Below, piece after piece: positions 51,444 through 60,692 of a stretch of DNA of 64,000 nt. Location: assembly GCA_963755435.1 (NCBI GenBank), contig CAVWJX010000011.1, positions 186,001 through 250,000 of the forward strand. The letters run 5' to 3'. The notes under the pieces were generated by a model. That model searched no databases and was not told where the DNA came from. It saw only the letters and a program-made list of their open reading frames with translations. The position numbers and the translations under genes are program-made. The DNA is from AP-15 sp963755435 (GTDB lineage Bacteria; Pseudomonadota; Alphaproteobacteria; ATCC43930; CGMCC-115725). Position 1 is the stretch's first letter; every line of letters begins with the position of its first letter.

Positions 51444-52856
51444 TCACCCCAAAAACCTCTGCCGTGCGGCGGCGACGGCGGCGCGCACGCGATCGGGGGC
51501 GGTGCCGCCAAAGCTGGTACGGCTGGCGACCGAACGCTCGATGTCGAGCACGTCGTAGACGGCGGCGGTGATCGCCGGCTCGACCGCTTGCAGCTCGGCG
51601 AGCGGCAATTCGGCCAGAGTGCAGCCGATCGCCTCGGCGCGCTGAACAATCCGCCCGGTCGCATGGTGCGCCTGGCGGAACGGCAGGCCGGCGACCCGCA
51701 CCAGCCAGTCGGCGAGATCGGTCGCTGTCGCAAAGCCGCGCCCGGCCATCTGGCGTAGGCGCAGCCGGTCGGGCCGCAGGTCGCGCACCATCCCAGCGGT
51801 CGCGGCAAGGCAGAGTTCGAGCCCGTCTGCGGCTTCGAACACCGGGATCTTGTCCTCCTGCATATCCTTGCCATAGGCGAGCGGCAGGCCTTTCATCACC
51901 GTCAGCAGCGCGATCAGCGCGCCGTTGAGGCGGCCGGTTTTGGCGCGAACCAGCTCGGCTGCATCGGGGTTGCGTTTTTGCGGCATGATCGAGCTGCCGG
52001 TGGTAAAGGCGTCGCTCAGACTGATAAAGCCGAACCCGTCGCTGCACCAGATCACCAACTCCTCGGAAAAGCGTGAGAGATGGGTTCCGGCGAGTGCCGC
52101 GGCGGCGACAAATTCGATCGCGAAGTCGCGGTCGGAAACGGCGTCGAGCGAGTTCGCCGCCGGCCGGTCGAAGCCTAGCGCCGCGGCGGTCGCATCGCGG
52201 TCGATCGGAAACGAGGTGCCGGCCAGTGCGGCGGCGCCGAGCGGCGACTCGTTCATGCGCCGCCGGCAGTCGGCGAGCCGGCTGCGGTCGCGCCCGACCA
52301 TCTCGACATAGGCCAGCAGATGATGGCCCAAGGTCACTGGCTGGGCGATTTGCAGATGGGTGAAGCCGGGCATCACGGTATCGGCTTCGGCCTCGGCGCG
52401 CTCGATCAGCGCCTGCTGCAGGTCGCGCATCGCGGCGTCGAGGCGGTCGATCGCCGCGCGCAGCCATAGCTTGAGGTCGGTTGCGACCTGGTCGTTGCGC
52501 GAGCGCCCGGTGTGGAGGCGGCCGGCCACCGGCCCGATCAGGGCGTGGAGCCGCGCCTCGACATTCATGTGAATGTCCTCATGTGCATCGCTGAAGGCAA
52601 AACCGCCGTTGGCGATCTCTGTCCGGATTTGGTCTAGACCGGCGGCGATTGTGGCACCATCTTGCGGCGACAGGATGTTCTGCGCCACCAGCATCGCGCA
52701 GTGCGCCTTGGAGCCGGCAATGTCCTCGGCCCACAGCCGCTGGTCAAAACCGATCGATGCGTTGATGCGGCGCATAATCTCGGTCGGGCCACCGGCAAAG
52801 CGGCCGCCCCATTGGGCATTGGCCGCGGGCTCGGTCGGCTTTTTAGCGCCGGCCAC
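51444..52856 (-). CDS. argH: Argininosuccinate lyase
   Basis: The 470-residue enzyme of the fumarase/aspartase superfamily cleaves argininosuccinate to arginine and fumarate. Visible landmarks are the N-terminal WGGRFAGGPTE, HMNVEARLHALIGPVAGRLHTGRSRNDQ, and the signature GSSIMPQKRNPDAAELVRAK with its catalytic Ser loop. GTG 52856 gives MAGAKKPTEPAANAQWGGRF. It is the first gene of the argH-lptM-lysA-TIGR02302 chain and diverges from tlpA with only 35 bases between starts. Confidence 0.96.
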   Translation of the reverse strand: MAGAKKPTEPAANAQWGGRFAGGPTEIMRRINASIGFDQRLWAEDIAGSKAHCAMLVAQNILSPQDGATIAAGLDQIRTEIANGGFAFSDAHEDIHMNVEARLHALIGPVAGRLHTGRSRNDQVATDLKLWLRAAIDRLDAAMRDLQQALIERAEAEADTVMPGFTHLQIAQPVTLGHHLLAYVEMVGRDRSRLADCRRRMNESPLGAAALAGTSFPIDRDATAAALGFDRPAANSLDAVSDRDFAIEFVAAAALAGTHLSRFSEELVIWCSDGFGFISLSDAFTTGSSIMPQKRNPDAAELVRAKTGRLNGALIALLTVMKGLPLAYGKDMQEDKIPVFEAADGLELCLAATAGMVRDLRPDRLRLRQMAGRGFATATDLADWLVRVAGLPFRQAHHATGRIVQRAEAIGCTLAELPLAELQAVEPAITAAVYDVLDIERSVASRTSFGGTAPDRVRAAVAAARQRFLG

Positions 52857-52891
52857 GGAAAATGCCCCAGCCGCTACCAGAGGAGCACATC

Positions 52892-53485
52892 ATGAGATCG
52901 GGCCGTGTCGTCATCCTGGCTCTGCTACTGGTATCGCTCGCCATCGTTCCGCTCGCGACCGCGGCCCCTGGCCCGGCGCCGCTCGGCGCGTTCGTCCCAG
53001 CCTCGCCGCCATGGCCAGCGCCGCGAGTGAGCTTTGCCGATGCGCATGGCAAAACCCTTAGTCTCGCCGATTTCGCCGGCCGGCTGGTGCTCGTCAATCT
53101 CTGGGCCACCTGGTGCGCGCCCTGCCGCAAGGAAATGCCGTCGCTCGAGCGGCTGCAGACCCGGCTCGGCAACAAGGTCGCGATCCTGGCGATATCGGAA
53201 GATAGCGGCGGCCAAAAAGCGGTCGCGCCGTTTGTCGCCAGGTTCGGGATCACGGCGCTCAAGACCTATCTCGATCCGACGAGCGCGGTCGGTCGGGCGT
53301 TCAAGGTCGACGGTCTGCCGACGAGCTTTTTGATCGACCGGCGAGGGCGGGTTGTCGGCCACGTCGAGGGCGAAGCCCAATGGGATGCACCAAAGATGCT
53401 GTCGGTCATCGAACCGCTGCTCGAGCAGGAGGAGATCGTCAAGACTTCGGCTCCTCCGGCGCATCCCGAACCAGCGCATCCCTGA
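52892..53485 (+). CDS. tlpA: TlpA-family periplasmic thiol-disulfide oxidoreductase
   Basis: The 197-residue protein has an N-terminal hydrophobic anchor/signal (VVILALLLVSLAIVPLATA) and a thioredoxin fold with the active site WCAPC (Cys75, Cys78). It contains LSLADFAGRLVLVNLWATWCAPCRKEMPSLERL and the cis-Pro segment KVDGLPTSFLIDRRGRVVGH. TlpA/ResA-type proteins reduce periplasmic disulfides, often for cytochrome maturation. AGAGGAGCACATC precedes ATG 52892. It is divergent from argH, a common alphaproteobacterial pairing. Confidence 0.9.
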   Translation: MRSGRVVILALLLVSLAIVPLATAAPGPAPLGAFVPASPPWPAPRVSFADAHGKTLSLADFAGRLVLVNLWATWCAPCRKEMPSLERLQTRLGNKVAILAISEDSGGQKAVAPFVARFGITALKTYLDPTSAVGRAFKVDGLPTSFLIDRRGRVVGHVEGEAQWDAPKMLSVIEPLLEQEEIVKTSAPPAHPEPAHP

Positions 53486-54119
53486 GAAATTGCCCGCCGC
53501 GGCGCAAGCCCCGCTCGTCGATCGAATGGCCGATGCCGGGGCAGGCCAGGCTTTCGACCGGGATCCCGGCGGCTTTGAGGCCGGCTTCGGCCTCGGCGAG
53601 GGCCGCAAACGGCACAAGCGGGTCCTCGGTGCCGTGCACCACCAGGATGGGCGGCCGCGAACGCAATTCGCTGGGCAACAAATCGGCGGCGACGAGGCGA
53701 CCCGAATAGCCGACGATGCCGGCGACCGGCTGGACCCGGCGCGGCCCGACATAGAGCGACATGACTGAGCCCTGCGAAAACCCCACTAGCGCCAGCGCGC
53801 CGGCGTCGAGCCCGCGCTCGGAAAGCGCCTCGTCGATGAAGTCGTCGAGGACCGGCGCCGCCGCGCGCACCCCGGCCAACTGCGCTCCCGGGCTGCGATC
53901 CTGCGAGCTGTACCATTGATAGCCCTGGGGCGCCATGTCGCACGGAAAGGGCGCGTTCGGCGACACGAATTCGGCGTGCGGCAAGAGCGGCGCCCAATAG
54001 GGGGCGAGCCCGATCAGATCGTGGCCGTCGGCACCAAGCCCGTGCAGCAGGATCACCAGTTGACGGGGCTTGCCGCCCGATGCCGGCGGGCGGGACGGTC
54101 CGGAGAGCCTGGGAATCAT
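53439..54119 (-). CDS. Carboxylesterase/phospholipase family hydrolase
   Basis: The 226-residue alpha/beta hydrolase of the acyl-protein thioesterase/carboxylesterase group has LVILLHGLGADGHDLIGLAP as its oxyanion segment. The nucleophile Ser115 is in GFSQGSVM, Asp166 in HGTEDPLVPF and His198 in GIGHSIDE. It lacks a signal peptide and is probably cytoplasmic, acting on short esters or lysophospholipids. Its end overlaps tlpA by 47 bases on the opposite strand. Confidence 0.87.
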   Translation of the reverse strand: MIPRLSGPSRPPASGGKPRQLVILLHGLGADGHDLIGLAPYWAPLLPHAEFVSPNAPFPCDMAPQGYQWYSSQDRSPGAQLAGVRAAAPVLDDFIDEALSERGLDAGALALVGFSQGSVMSLYVGPRRVQPVAGIVGYSGRLVAADLLPSELRSRPPILVVHGTEDPLVPFAALAEAEAGLKAAGIPVESLACPGIGHSIDERGLRRGGQFLRDALVRDAPEEPKS

Positions 54120-54202
54120 AAGCGCGGTCTTTCTAAAGGCGGACCCGATGGATCAGCCATAGCCGAAAGACAGCCCCGCTGTCATCCGCGGCGGCGCCGG
54201 CG

Positions 54203-55066
54203 ATGACCGCCGAACCAGTGGTGACCCGGTTCGCGCCGAGCCCGACCGGGTATCTGCACCTTGGCCATGTCCGCTCGGCGCATGAGGGATGGCGCGCGGC
54301 GCGGGCGGCCGGCGGGCGTTTTCTGCTGCGGCTCGAAGATATCGACCGGGGGCGCTGCCGCGAGGAATTCGCCGCGGCGATCCTCGAGGATCTCGCGTGG
54401 CTCGGGCTCGACTGGGTCGGCGAAGTCCGTCGTCAGTCGGAGCACTTTGACGATTATCGCCGGGCGCTCGACCGGCTGCAGGCGTTGGACGTGCTGTATC
54501 CGTGCTTCTGCACCCGCCGCGACATTGCGGCCGAGATCGCGCGGGCCGGCGGGGCGCCGCAGGGCGAGGCCGGGCCTGTCTATCCCGGAACCTGCCGGCG
54601 GCTCGACCCGGGGGAACGCGCCGGGCTGCGGTACGCCGGGCTCGACTATGCGCTGCGGCTCGATATCGCCCGCGCGCTGGCGCTGACCGGCCCGCTCGAT
54701 TGGGCCGAGGAAGGCGACGGCGCGCAGCACGTGGTTCAGGCCGATCCGGCAGCGCTCGGCGACGTCGTGCTGGCGCGCAAGGATCTGCCGGCGAGCTATC
54801 ACCTCGCGGTCACGGTCGACGACGCGATTCAGGGGGTGACCCTGGTCACCCGCGGCGACGACCTGGCGCCCTCGACCCATATTCATCGCCTGCTGCAGGC
54901 GCTGCTCGGGCTGCCGACACCGCGCTATCGCCACCATCCGCTCTTGACCGACGCCACCGGCCGACGCCTCGCCAAGCGCGACCACGCCCAAACGGTCCGG
55001 GCGATGCGCGCGGCTGGCATGACCCCGGCAAATATCCTCGACCGGGCTTTGGCGGCTGGGGACTAA
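54203..55066 (+). CDS. gluQ: Glutamyl-Q tRNA(Asp) synthetase
   Basis: The 287-residue protein is a GluRS catalytic domain without the anticodon-binding region. It shows the HIGH-like RFAPSPTGYLHLGH, RLEDIDRGR, and a zinc site of the C-x-C-x(n)-Y-x-x-x-C type (YPCFCTRRD ... YPGTCRRL). LPASYHLAVTVDDAIQGVTLVTRG is also present, with the KMSKS-like LAKRDHAQT. It glutamylates queuosine at position 34 of tRNA(Asp). The start is ATG 54203. Confidence 0.92.
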   Translation: MTAEPVVTRFAPSPTGYLHLGHVRSAHEGWRAARAAGGRFLLRLEDIDRGRCREEFAAAILEDLAWLGLDWVGEVRRQSEHFDDYRRALDRLQALDVLYPCFCTRRDIAAEIARAGGAPQGEAGPVYPGTCRRLDPGERAGLRYAGLDYALRLDIARALALTGPLDWAEEGDGAQHVVQADPAALGDVVLARKDLPASYHLAVTVDDAIQGVTLVTRGDDLAPSTHIHRLLQALLGLPTPRYRHHPLLTDATGRRLAKRDHAQTVRAMRAAGMTPANILDRALAAGD

Positions 55067-55410
55067 ACCGCTACCCCATACGCATCGCGCCAAGCGGCGG
55101 CGGACCACCAGAGCGGGCGGCCGAGGGTCTGGTCGAAAAAGGTGTCGCCGTCGTAGCGTCCTGCCGGTGGCCGGGCGGCACTTGTGCCCGCAGGCGGCAA
55201 CTGACGGAAGCCGAGATCGAGCAGCTGGCGCAGCCAAGCGGTCTCGACGGTGCGCTCGACCGGCTCGAACACGCCGCCGTCACCCGGCATGACGAGCGCG
55301 TGCGGGATCTCGACGACGCCGTTCGGTGGGATCGCCAGCTCGGCGCCGCCAGCCAATTCAATCGTGGTCGGGGCCATGCCTTCGGGGGCGATAAGGCGAT
55401 GGAAAATCAT
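55063..55410 (-). CDS. Hypothetical protein with phage-like C-terminal motif
   Basis: The 115-residue protein begins MIFHRLIAPEGMAPTTIEL. The C-terminus DTFFDQTLGRPLWWSAAAWRDAYGV resembles the ending of phage virion proteins (FFD-T-LGKPIWW...W-DA-G). The middle (LVMPGDGGVFEPV) is unremarkable. It overlaps the end of gluQ by 4 bases on the opposite strand. A very short frame ending REAAL lies just upstream of the start. Phage ancestry is inference; no other virion gene was recognised nearby. Confidence 0.5.
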   Translation of the reverse strand: MIFHRLIAPEGMAPTTIELAGGAELAIPPNGVVEIPHALVMPGDGGVFEPVERTVETAWLRQLLDLGFRQLPPAGTSAARPPAGRYDGDTFFDQTLGRPLWWSAAAWRDAYGVAV

Positions 55411-55618
55411 CTACGCCCCGCTCACAGCGCGGCCTCTCGGAGCAGATCGATCGAGGCATCCATCGGCATTCTCTCCCCTCTCGGCATCGCCGCGCCCGGC
55501 GGGCAGCGCGCGAACGAAAGCAAAGGATAAGCAAATGAGAGCCGAGCGGCAGCGGCACAGTTGCAAGCTCGCAAGCTGGGTACGCTCGGCTTGACCAGGC
55601 CGCAGACAGGAGGCGCGG

Positions 55619-56440
55619 TTACAGCGACATTTTCAACGCTTTTCTGAGCTTGCGCACGGTCTCGGCGCTCTTGAAGCCGTAGGGCGGATCGGCCGCCGAC
55701 AAACCGAGTTCGCGCAGCGCCAGCGCCAACACCCGCTCGTTGCCGGTTCCTACCCCGAACGCACCGCGCTGCCACAATGCCACCAGCGCCTGGCGCAGCA
55801 TCGCCTGAGCCGGGCGCTCGCGGTTGCGGCCGGGAACGGGGACCGACTGGGGTGGGGCGGGGTCTCGGCCCAAGCTCACCACGATGCCGGCGAGCTCCAT
55901 GCCGTCCGGCGGAACCATCGCGTTTCTAGCAAAATCGAGCCGCGCCCAGCCAAACCAATCCGCCGCCACCTCGACCGCAGCGCCGCCGCGGAACCCGGTC
56001 GCCCCCAGGCCGCCGTTGCGGAAGGCCACTTCGAACCCATCGATCAGCTGCTGCTCGATCGCCTCGATCTGGGCCAGCAGCGCCGGGGAACCGCGATGGC
56101 CAGCGAGAAACGCGTCAAACCTGTCTCCCTCGGCCGCACCAAATGGCGACACAGCCCCCACGAACGGCACCGCAGCGCCGCGGCGGCAAAGCCGCGCGCG
56201 GCCGGCGGCTTCGGCCTCGGCGGGCAAATCCGGCTCGGCTGCGGCAGGCTCCCGGTCTTGCTGCGTTTGCCACTCGACCGACCCCCTGGCATGGATCGGC
56301 GCCACCACCGGGTGGCCGTCGAGCTCGGCCGCAAGGCGGCAGTAGGTCGCCCAGAGCTGCCGGTCGGCGCCGGCGATCAACGCTTCGAGCAGGCTCAAGC
56401 CGGTTCTCGACGGTGTCTCGGGGGGCGGTATGTCGGGCAA
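55619..56440 (-). CDS. Hypothetical protein, about 273 aa
   Basis: A minus-strand frame with mixed composition contains ALIAGADRQLWATYCRLAAELDG, GSPALLAQIEAIEQQLIDGFEVAFRNGG, WFGWARLDFARNAMVPPDG and VLALALRELGLSAADPPYGFKSAE, ending LRKALKMSL. TTG 56440 after CAGGAAAC gives MPDIPPPETPS; GTG 56491 is an alternative. No signal peptide or membrane segment. It lies upstream of the phage-like gene on the same strand with a 208-base gap. Function unknown. Confidence 0.5.
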   Translation of the reverse strand: MPDIPPPETPSRTGLSLLEALIAGADRQLWATYCRLAAELDGHPVVAPIHARGSVEWQTQQDREPAAAEPDLPAEAEAAGRARLCRRGAAVPFVGAVSPFGAAEGDRFDAFLAGHRGSPALLAQIEAIEQQLIDGFEVAFRNGGLGATGFRGGAAVEVAADWFGWARLDFARNAMVPPDGMELAGIVVSLGRDPAPPQSVPVPGRNRERPAQAMLRQALVALWQRGAFGVGTGNERVLALALRELGLSAADPPYGFKSAETVRKLRKALKMSL

Positions 56441-56754
56441 GCGTGTTTCCTGAATCTCGTCGTCGCATCCGGCGCTATATCGGCGGCGCACAATCGCTTT
56501 GGCGGAATTGTCGGGCCATTCGCGGCGCGCGACAAGATTTCTGCGTAGCCATCGAATTTACGATTGGCAGCCGCGCGGCCAAGTACCGAGCCGGGTTTTT
56601 GTGTTTTGGCATCGGCTGTCTATGATCGGGTGAAGAATTTGTGACGGGGCGAAGGCCCCGCCGGCCCGGGAGGGAACGCAGCGGTGACTTTGCGCCAGAA
56701 TGCTGCCCGCTTCTCTGCCCGCCGCCGCCGAGCCGGGGCTTCGGGACCCGCGCG

Positions 56755-58314
56755 GTGAGGAGCGACGCCCGCCCGCTCGTCGCCAATCGCGGGCCGCTGA
56801 CCGTCGCGATCATGCTGGCCAACATCATGCAGGGGCTCGACACCACGATCGCCAACGTGGCGCTGCCGCACATCCGCGGCAGCCTGTCGGCCTCGCAGGA
56901 TCAGATCGCCTGGGTTCTGACCTCCTATATCGTCTGCGCGGCGATCATGATGCCGCTGACCGGCTGGCTCGCCGGCCGCTTCGGCATCAAGATCGTGTTC
57001 GTGCTCTCGGTCGCAGGCTTCACCGTGGCCTCGGCCCTGTGCGGCAGCGCCACCAATTTGACCGAGCTCGTGCTCTATCGCGGGCTGCAAGGGATTTGCG
57101 GCGCCGGGCTGGTGCCGCTGTCGCAGGCCGTGCTCTTACAAATCAACCCGGTTGAGCGGCACGGCCAGGCGATGGCGGTGTTCGGCATCGGTACGATCCT
57201 CGGGCCGATCTGCGGGCCGGTGCTGGGCGGCTGGCTGACCTACGACTACAACTGGCGCTGGGTATTCTACATCAACCTGCCGATCGGCGTGATCGCCACC
57301 CTCGGCATGCTGATCTTCGGCCGCGAGAGCCGCCATGGCCGTCGCGAGCCATTCGATCTCCTCGGCTTTGTGACCTTGAGCCTGGCGATCGGCGCCTTGC
57401 AGATGCTGCTCGACCGGGGCGAATTGAAGGACTGGTTCGGCGCGACCGAGATCTGGGTCGAGGCCGCGGTCTGCGGCGTTGCGCTTTATCTGTTCATCGT
57501 GCACACGGCGACCGCGACCGACCGCTCGTTCCTGAACCGCGACCTGTTGAAAAACGTGAATTTCGTCGTCGGCACCCTGCTGATGTTCCTGGTCGGGCTG
57601 ATTATGAATGGGACCCTCGCGCTGTTGCCGACGATGCTGCAGGATTTGATGAACTATCCGGTGCTGACCACCGGGCTGGTGACGGCACCCCGCGGCATCG
57701 GCACGATGATCGCGATGTTCGTGGTCGCCCGGCTGATCAACCGCGTCGACAACCGGCTGATCATCCTGGTCGGGCTGCTGCTGACCGCGGTCTCGATGTG
57801 GCAGATGACCGAGTTTTCGCTGACCATGGGGATGCAGCCGGTCATCGTCTCCGGCATGGTCCAGGGCTTCGGCCTTGGCTGCACCTTTGTGCCGTTGAAC
57901 ACGATCGCGTTGTCGAACCTGCCGCGGCACATCATGACCCAGGGAACCGCGCTCAGAAGCCTGATGCGCAATCTCGGCGGCAGCATTGGCATTGCTGTGC
58001 TCGAGGCCTTGCTGACCCAGAACACCCAGATCGTGCATTCCCGCTTGGTCGAGCAGCTGCGGCCCGACAACCCGCTGGCCCGCCCGCCCTATCTTGCCTC
58101 GCCCTACAGCCTGATGACGCCGCCCGGCATGGCGGCTCTCAACGCCGAGGTCACCCGACAGGCGGCGATGGTCGCCTACATCAACGATTTTATCGTGATG
58201 ATGGTGGTCGCACTCGGCTCCGCCGCCCTGTTGCTGCTGATCCGCCCGAGCCGGGCCGATCGGGCTGCGCCTGCTCTCGGCGCGCCGGCCATGCGACCGC
58301 GCCGCGCCGGCTAG
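56755..58314 (+). CDS. DHA2-family MFS drug efflux transporter (EmrB/QacA type), copy 1
   Basis: The 519-residue carrier has about 14 membrane segments. The DHA2 motifs are MLANIMQGLDTTIANVALPHI in TM1, WVLTSYIVCAAIMMPLTGWLAGRFG, and the antiporter motif C GIGTILGPICGPVLGGWLT in TM5. Members expel drugs by proton exchange. GTG 56755 (GTG AGG AGC) is chosen because copy 2 starts identically. Unlike copy 3 it has no adjacent membrane-fusion partner. An ATCATAG-type element lies about 130 bases upstream. Confidence 0.87.
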   Translation: MRSDARPLVANRGPLTVAIMLANIMQGLDTTIANVALPHIRGSLSASQDQIAWVLTSYIVCAAIMMPLTGWLAGRFGIKIVFVLSVAGFTVASALCGSATNLTELVLYRGLQGICGAGLVPLSQAVLLQINPVERHGQAMAVFGIGTILGPICGPVLGGWLTYDYNWRWVFYINLPIGVIATLGMLIFGRESRHGRREPFDLLGFVTLSLAIGALQMLLDRGELKDWFGATEIWVEAAVCGVALYLFIVHTATATDRSFLNRDLLKNVNFVVGTLLMFLVGLIMNGTLALLPTMLQDLMNYPVLTTGLVTAPRGIGTMIAMFVVARLINRVDNRLIILVGLLLTAVSMWQMTEFSLTMGMQPVIVSGMVQGFGLGCTFVPLNTIALSNLPRHIMTQGTALRSLMRNLGGSIGIAVLEALLTQNTQIVHSRLVEQLRPDNPLARPPYLASPYSLMTPPGMAALNAEVTRQAAMVAYINDFIVMMVVALGSAALLLLIRPSRADRAAPALGAPAMRPRRAG

Positions 58315-58460
58315 GCCGCTCGCTTGGCCCTCGGACCACCGGCGCCGGTCCGACCCATCGAATTGCCGAGCACCTGCCGCGCACGCAACGCTGCGGGCGA
58401 CGGCTAGGTTTTTGCATATCATAGGCCGATGACAGCGATCTTGCGATACCGGACGACGCG

Positions 58461-60008
58461 GTGAGGAGCGCGGCGCGCAGCCTGCTCGGCAACCGGGCGG
58501 CGATCACGATCTCGATCATGCTGGCGACGATTATGCAGGGCGTCGACAATACGATCGCCAACGTGGCGCTGCCGCACATCCAGGGCAGCCTGTCAGCATC
58601 CCAGGACCAGATCGCCTGGGTGCTGACCTCGTACATCGTCGCCGCGGCGATCACGATGCCGCTGACCGGCTGGCTCGCCGGCCGCTTCGGCATCAAATAC
58701 ATTTTTCTGGCCTCGGTCGTCGGCTTCACCGTGGCCTCGGCGCTATGCGGCAGCGCCACCAGTCTCGACCAACTCGTGATCTATCGGCTGCTGCAAGGGG
58801 TCTGCGGCGCCGGGCTGGTTCCGCTCTCGCAATCGGTGCTGCTGCAGATCAACCCGCCCGAGCGGCACGGCCAGGCGATCGCGGTGTGGGGCATCGGGGT
58901 CATGCTGGGGCCGATTTTCGGTCCGATGCTGGGCGGCTGGCTGACCGAAAACTATAACTGGCGATGGATATTCTACATCAATGTGCCGGTCGGGATCGTC
59001 GCCTCGACCGGCATTCTGGTGTTCATCCGCGAAGCCCGGAATACCCATCGCGAGGCGTTCGACTTTTTCGGGTTTGCCACCCTGAGCATCGCCATCGGCG
59101 CGTTGCAGATGATGCTCGACCGGGGCGAGCTCAAGGACTGGTTCGGCTCGACCGAGATCTGGATCGAGGCGGCGGTGGCGGCGGTGGCCTGCTACCTGTT
59201 TATCGTCCATACCGCAACCACCGGCGAGCGATCTTTTCTGAACCGCGGCCTGTTGAAAAACAAGAACTTCGCGGCCGGGACCGTTTTGATGTTTTTTGTC
59301 GGGGGCATCCTCAGCGGCACCTTGGCCTTGATACCGACAATGCTGCAATCGCTGCTGAACTATCCGGTGTTCACGACCGGGCTGGTGACCTCGCCGCGTG
59401 GCATCGGCACGATGGCGGCGATGTTTTTGGTCGGGCGACTGATCAACCGCGTCGACAACCGGCTGATCATCCTCTGCGGGCTGCTGATGACCGTGGTGTC
59501 GCTGTGGCAGATGACTGGGTTTTCGCTGCAGATGGGGATGGCGCCGGTCATCACCTCGGGATTGCTGCAAGGCTTCGGCCTGGGCTGCACCTTCGTTCCG
59601 CTCAACACCCTGGCACTGTCCAACCTGCCGCGGCACATTCTGACCCAGGGTACGGCGTTGCGCAGCCTGATGCGCAACCTCGGCGGCAGCATCGGCATCT
59701 CGGTGTTCGAGACCTTGCTGATCCAGAACACCCAAATCGTACATTCGCGACTGGTCGAGCAGCTGCGCCCGGACAATCCCTTGGCCCGCGCCCCGCTGCT
59801 GGCGGCGCCGTTCAGCCTGACCCAGCCGAACGGTCTGGCCGCGCTCAATGCCGAGGTGACCCGGCAGGCCGCGATGGTCGCTTATATCGACGTGTTCAGC
59901 TTTATGATGGCGATCGTCGTTATCACTATCCCGCTACTGCTCGTGGTCCGGCCACCGCGGCGCGAGCGTGCGGCGCCAGTTGCCGTGGGCCGGCTGCGAA
60001 CCGGGTGA
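58461..60008 (+). CDS. DHA2-family MFS drug efflux transporter (EmrB/QacA type), copy 2
   Basis: The 515-residue transporter is closely similar to copies 1 and 3 over its length: MLATIMQGVDNTIANVALPHIQGSLSASQ, GWLAGRFGIKY, GIGVMLGPIFGPMLGGWLTENY, LPRHILTQGTALRSLMRNLGGS. About 14 membrane segments. GTG 58461 starts MRSAARSLLGNRAAITI, parallel to copy 1. It lies 146 bases after copy 1 and 144 before marR. TATCATAG lies 37 bases upstream, matching the marR promoter region. Confidence 0.87.
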   Translation: MRSAARSLLGNRAAITISIMLATIMQGVDNTIANVALPHIQGSLSASQDQIAWVLTSYIVAAAITMPLTGWLAGRFGIKYIFLASVVGFTVASALCGSATSLDQLVIYRLLQGVCGAGLVPLSQSVLLQINPPERHGQAIAVWGIGVMLGPIFGPMLGGWLTENYNWRWIFYINVPVGIVASTGILVFIREARNTHREAFDFFGFATLSIAIGALQMMLDRGELKDWFGSTEIWIEAAVAAVACYLFIVHTATTGERSFLNRGLLKNKNFAAGTVLMFFVGGILSGTLALIPTMLQSLLNYPVFTTGLVTSPRGIGTMAAMFLVGRLINRVDNRLIILCGLLMTVVSLWQMTGFSLQMGMAPVITSGLLQGFGLGCTFVPLNTLALSNLPRHILTQGTALRSLMRNLGGSIGISVFETLLIQNTQIVHSRLVEQLRPDNPLARAPLLAAPFSLTQPNGLAALNAEVTRQAAMVAYIDVFSFMMAIVVITIPLLLVVRPPRRERAAPVAVGRLRTG

Positions 60009-60099
60009 TGCGGCATTCCCCCGCGCCGATAGGGTGAGCCATCGAATTCCTTCCTACCAGCCGCGCGATCGCGAGCGACAGCAGGGCTCGCATTTTCCG

Positions 60100-60115
60100 T
60101 ATCATAGCTTATAAT
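60100..60115 (+). promoter_or_regulatory. Possible marR promoter/operator (TATCATAG with TATAAT)
   Basis: TATCATAG (60100-60107) is followed directly by CT and TATAAT (60110-60115), 37 bases before marR. The same octamer lies at 58417-58424 before DHA2 copy 2, and its complement CTATGAT at 56620-56626 before copy 1. This is consistent with a shared operator half-site for autoregulation. A -35 was not found. Confidence 0.35.
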
Positions 60116-60152
60116 CACTTCCCGATAGTTCTTTTGGCGCCAGGCATCCGGC

Positions 60153-60692
60153 ATGAAACTCGACCATAGCTTCGGTTATCTCGTCCACGATGTTGCTCGT
60201 CTGTTCGCGCGGCGCTTCAACTCAAGAGCGCTGCTTTTTCTTGGGCTCAGTCGGTCGCAGTGCCGGATCTTGGGATACCTCGCCCGGCACGAGGGGATCA
60301 ATCAGGCCGGTCTCGCCGATCTGCTGGAAATCAGGCCGATGACCCTGGTGCGTCAGCTTGACCGCATGGAGGCGGATGGCTGGCTCCAACGCCGGCCCAA
60401 CCCGGGCGACCGCCGCGCGCGACGGCTGGTGCTGACCGAAAGGGCTCGGCCGATCCTCGCCCGGATCCTCGATTTGTCGAGCGATGTGCGCCACGAAGCG
60501 TTCGCCGATCTGTCCGAGGAAGAGGGCGGGCATCTGATCAATTTGCTGCGGCGGGTGCATGGCAATCTCGCCGAACCCATCCGATCGCCGGGATCGACCG
60601 AACCACCCAGAGTCGAAGCGACCAGGGGTCGTCCAATTCGCCGGCCGGGGCCCGTGGTCGAGGATCTCGTGCCGGTCGGGAGCCACCAATGA
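60153..60692 (+). CDS. MarR-family transcriptional regulator
   Basis: The 179-residue winged-helix repressor has LSRSQCRILGYLARHEGINQAGLADLL, LVRQLDRMEADGWLQRRPNPGDRRARRLVLT (recognition helix and wing) and a C-terminal dimer helix (EGGHLINLLRRVHGNL). MarR proteins repress efflux operons and release DNA upon binding phenolic or drug ligands. Here it overlaps emrA by 4 bases and heads the marR-emrA-emrB operon. The last 35 residues are Pro/Arg-rich and probably disordered. Confidence 0.88.
   Translation: MKLDHSFGYLVHDVARLFARRFNSRALLFLGLSRSQCRILGYLARHEGINQAGLADLLEIRPMTLVRQLDRMEADGWLQRRPNPGDRRARRLVLTERARPILARILDLSSDVRHEAFADLSEEEGGHLINLLRRVHGNLAEPIRSPGSTEPPRVEATRGRPIRRPGPVVEDLVPVGSHQ

Noticed and set aside
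55422..55484. Very short minus-strand frame ending MDASIDLLREAAL before the phage-like gene
   Set aside because: Only 13-21 codons with ambiguous starts; a purine-rich site is present but not enough to call a gene.
57136..58422. A 428-codon minus-strand frame opposite DHA2 copy 1
   Set aside because: His/Gln/Asp-rich mirror of membrane-segment codons; the forward frame is a convincing transporter.
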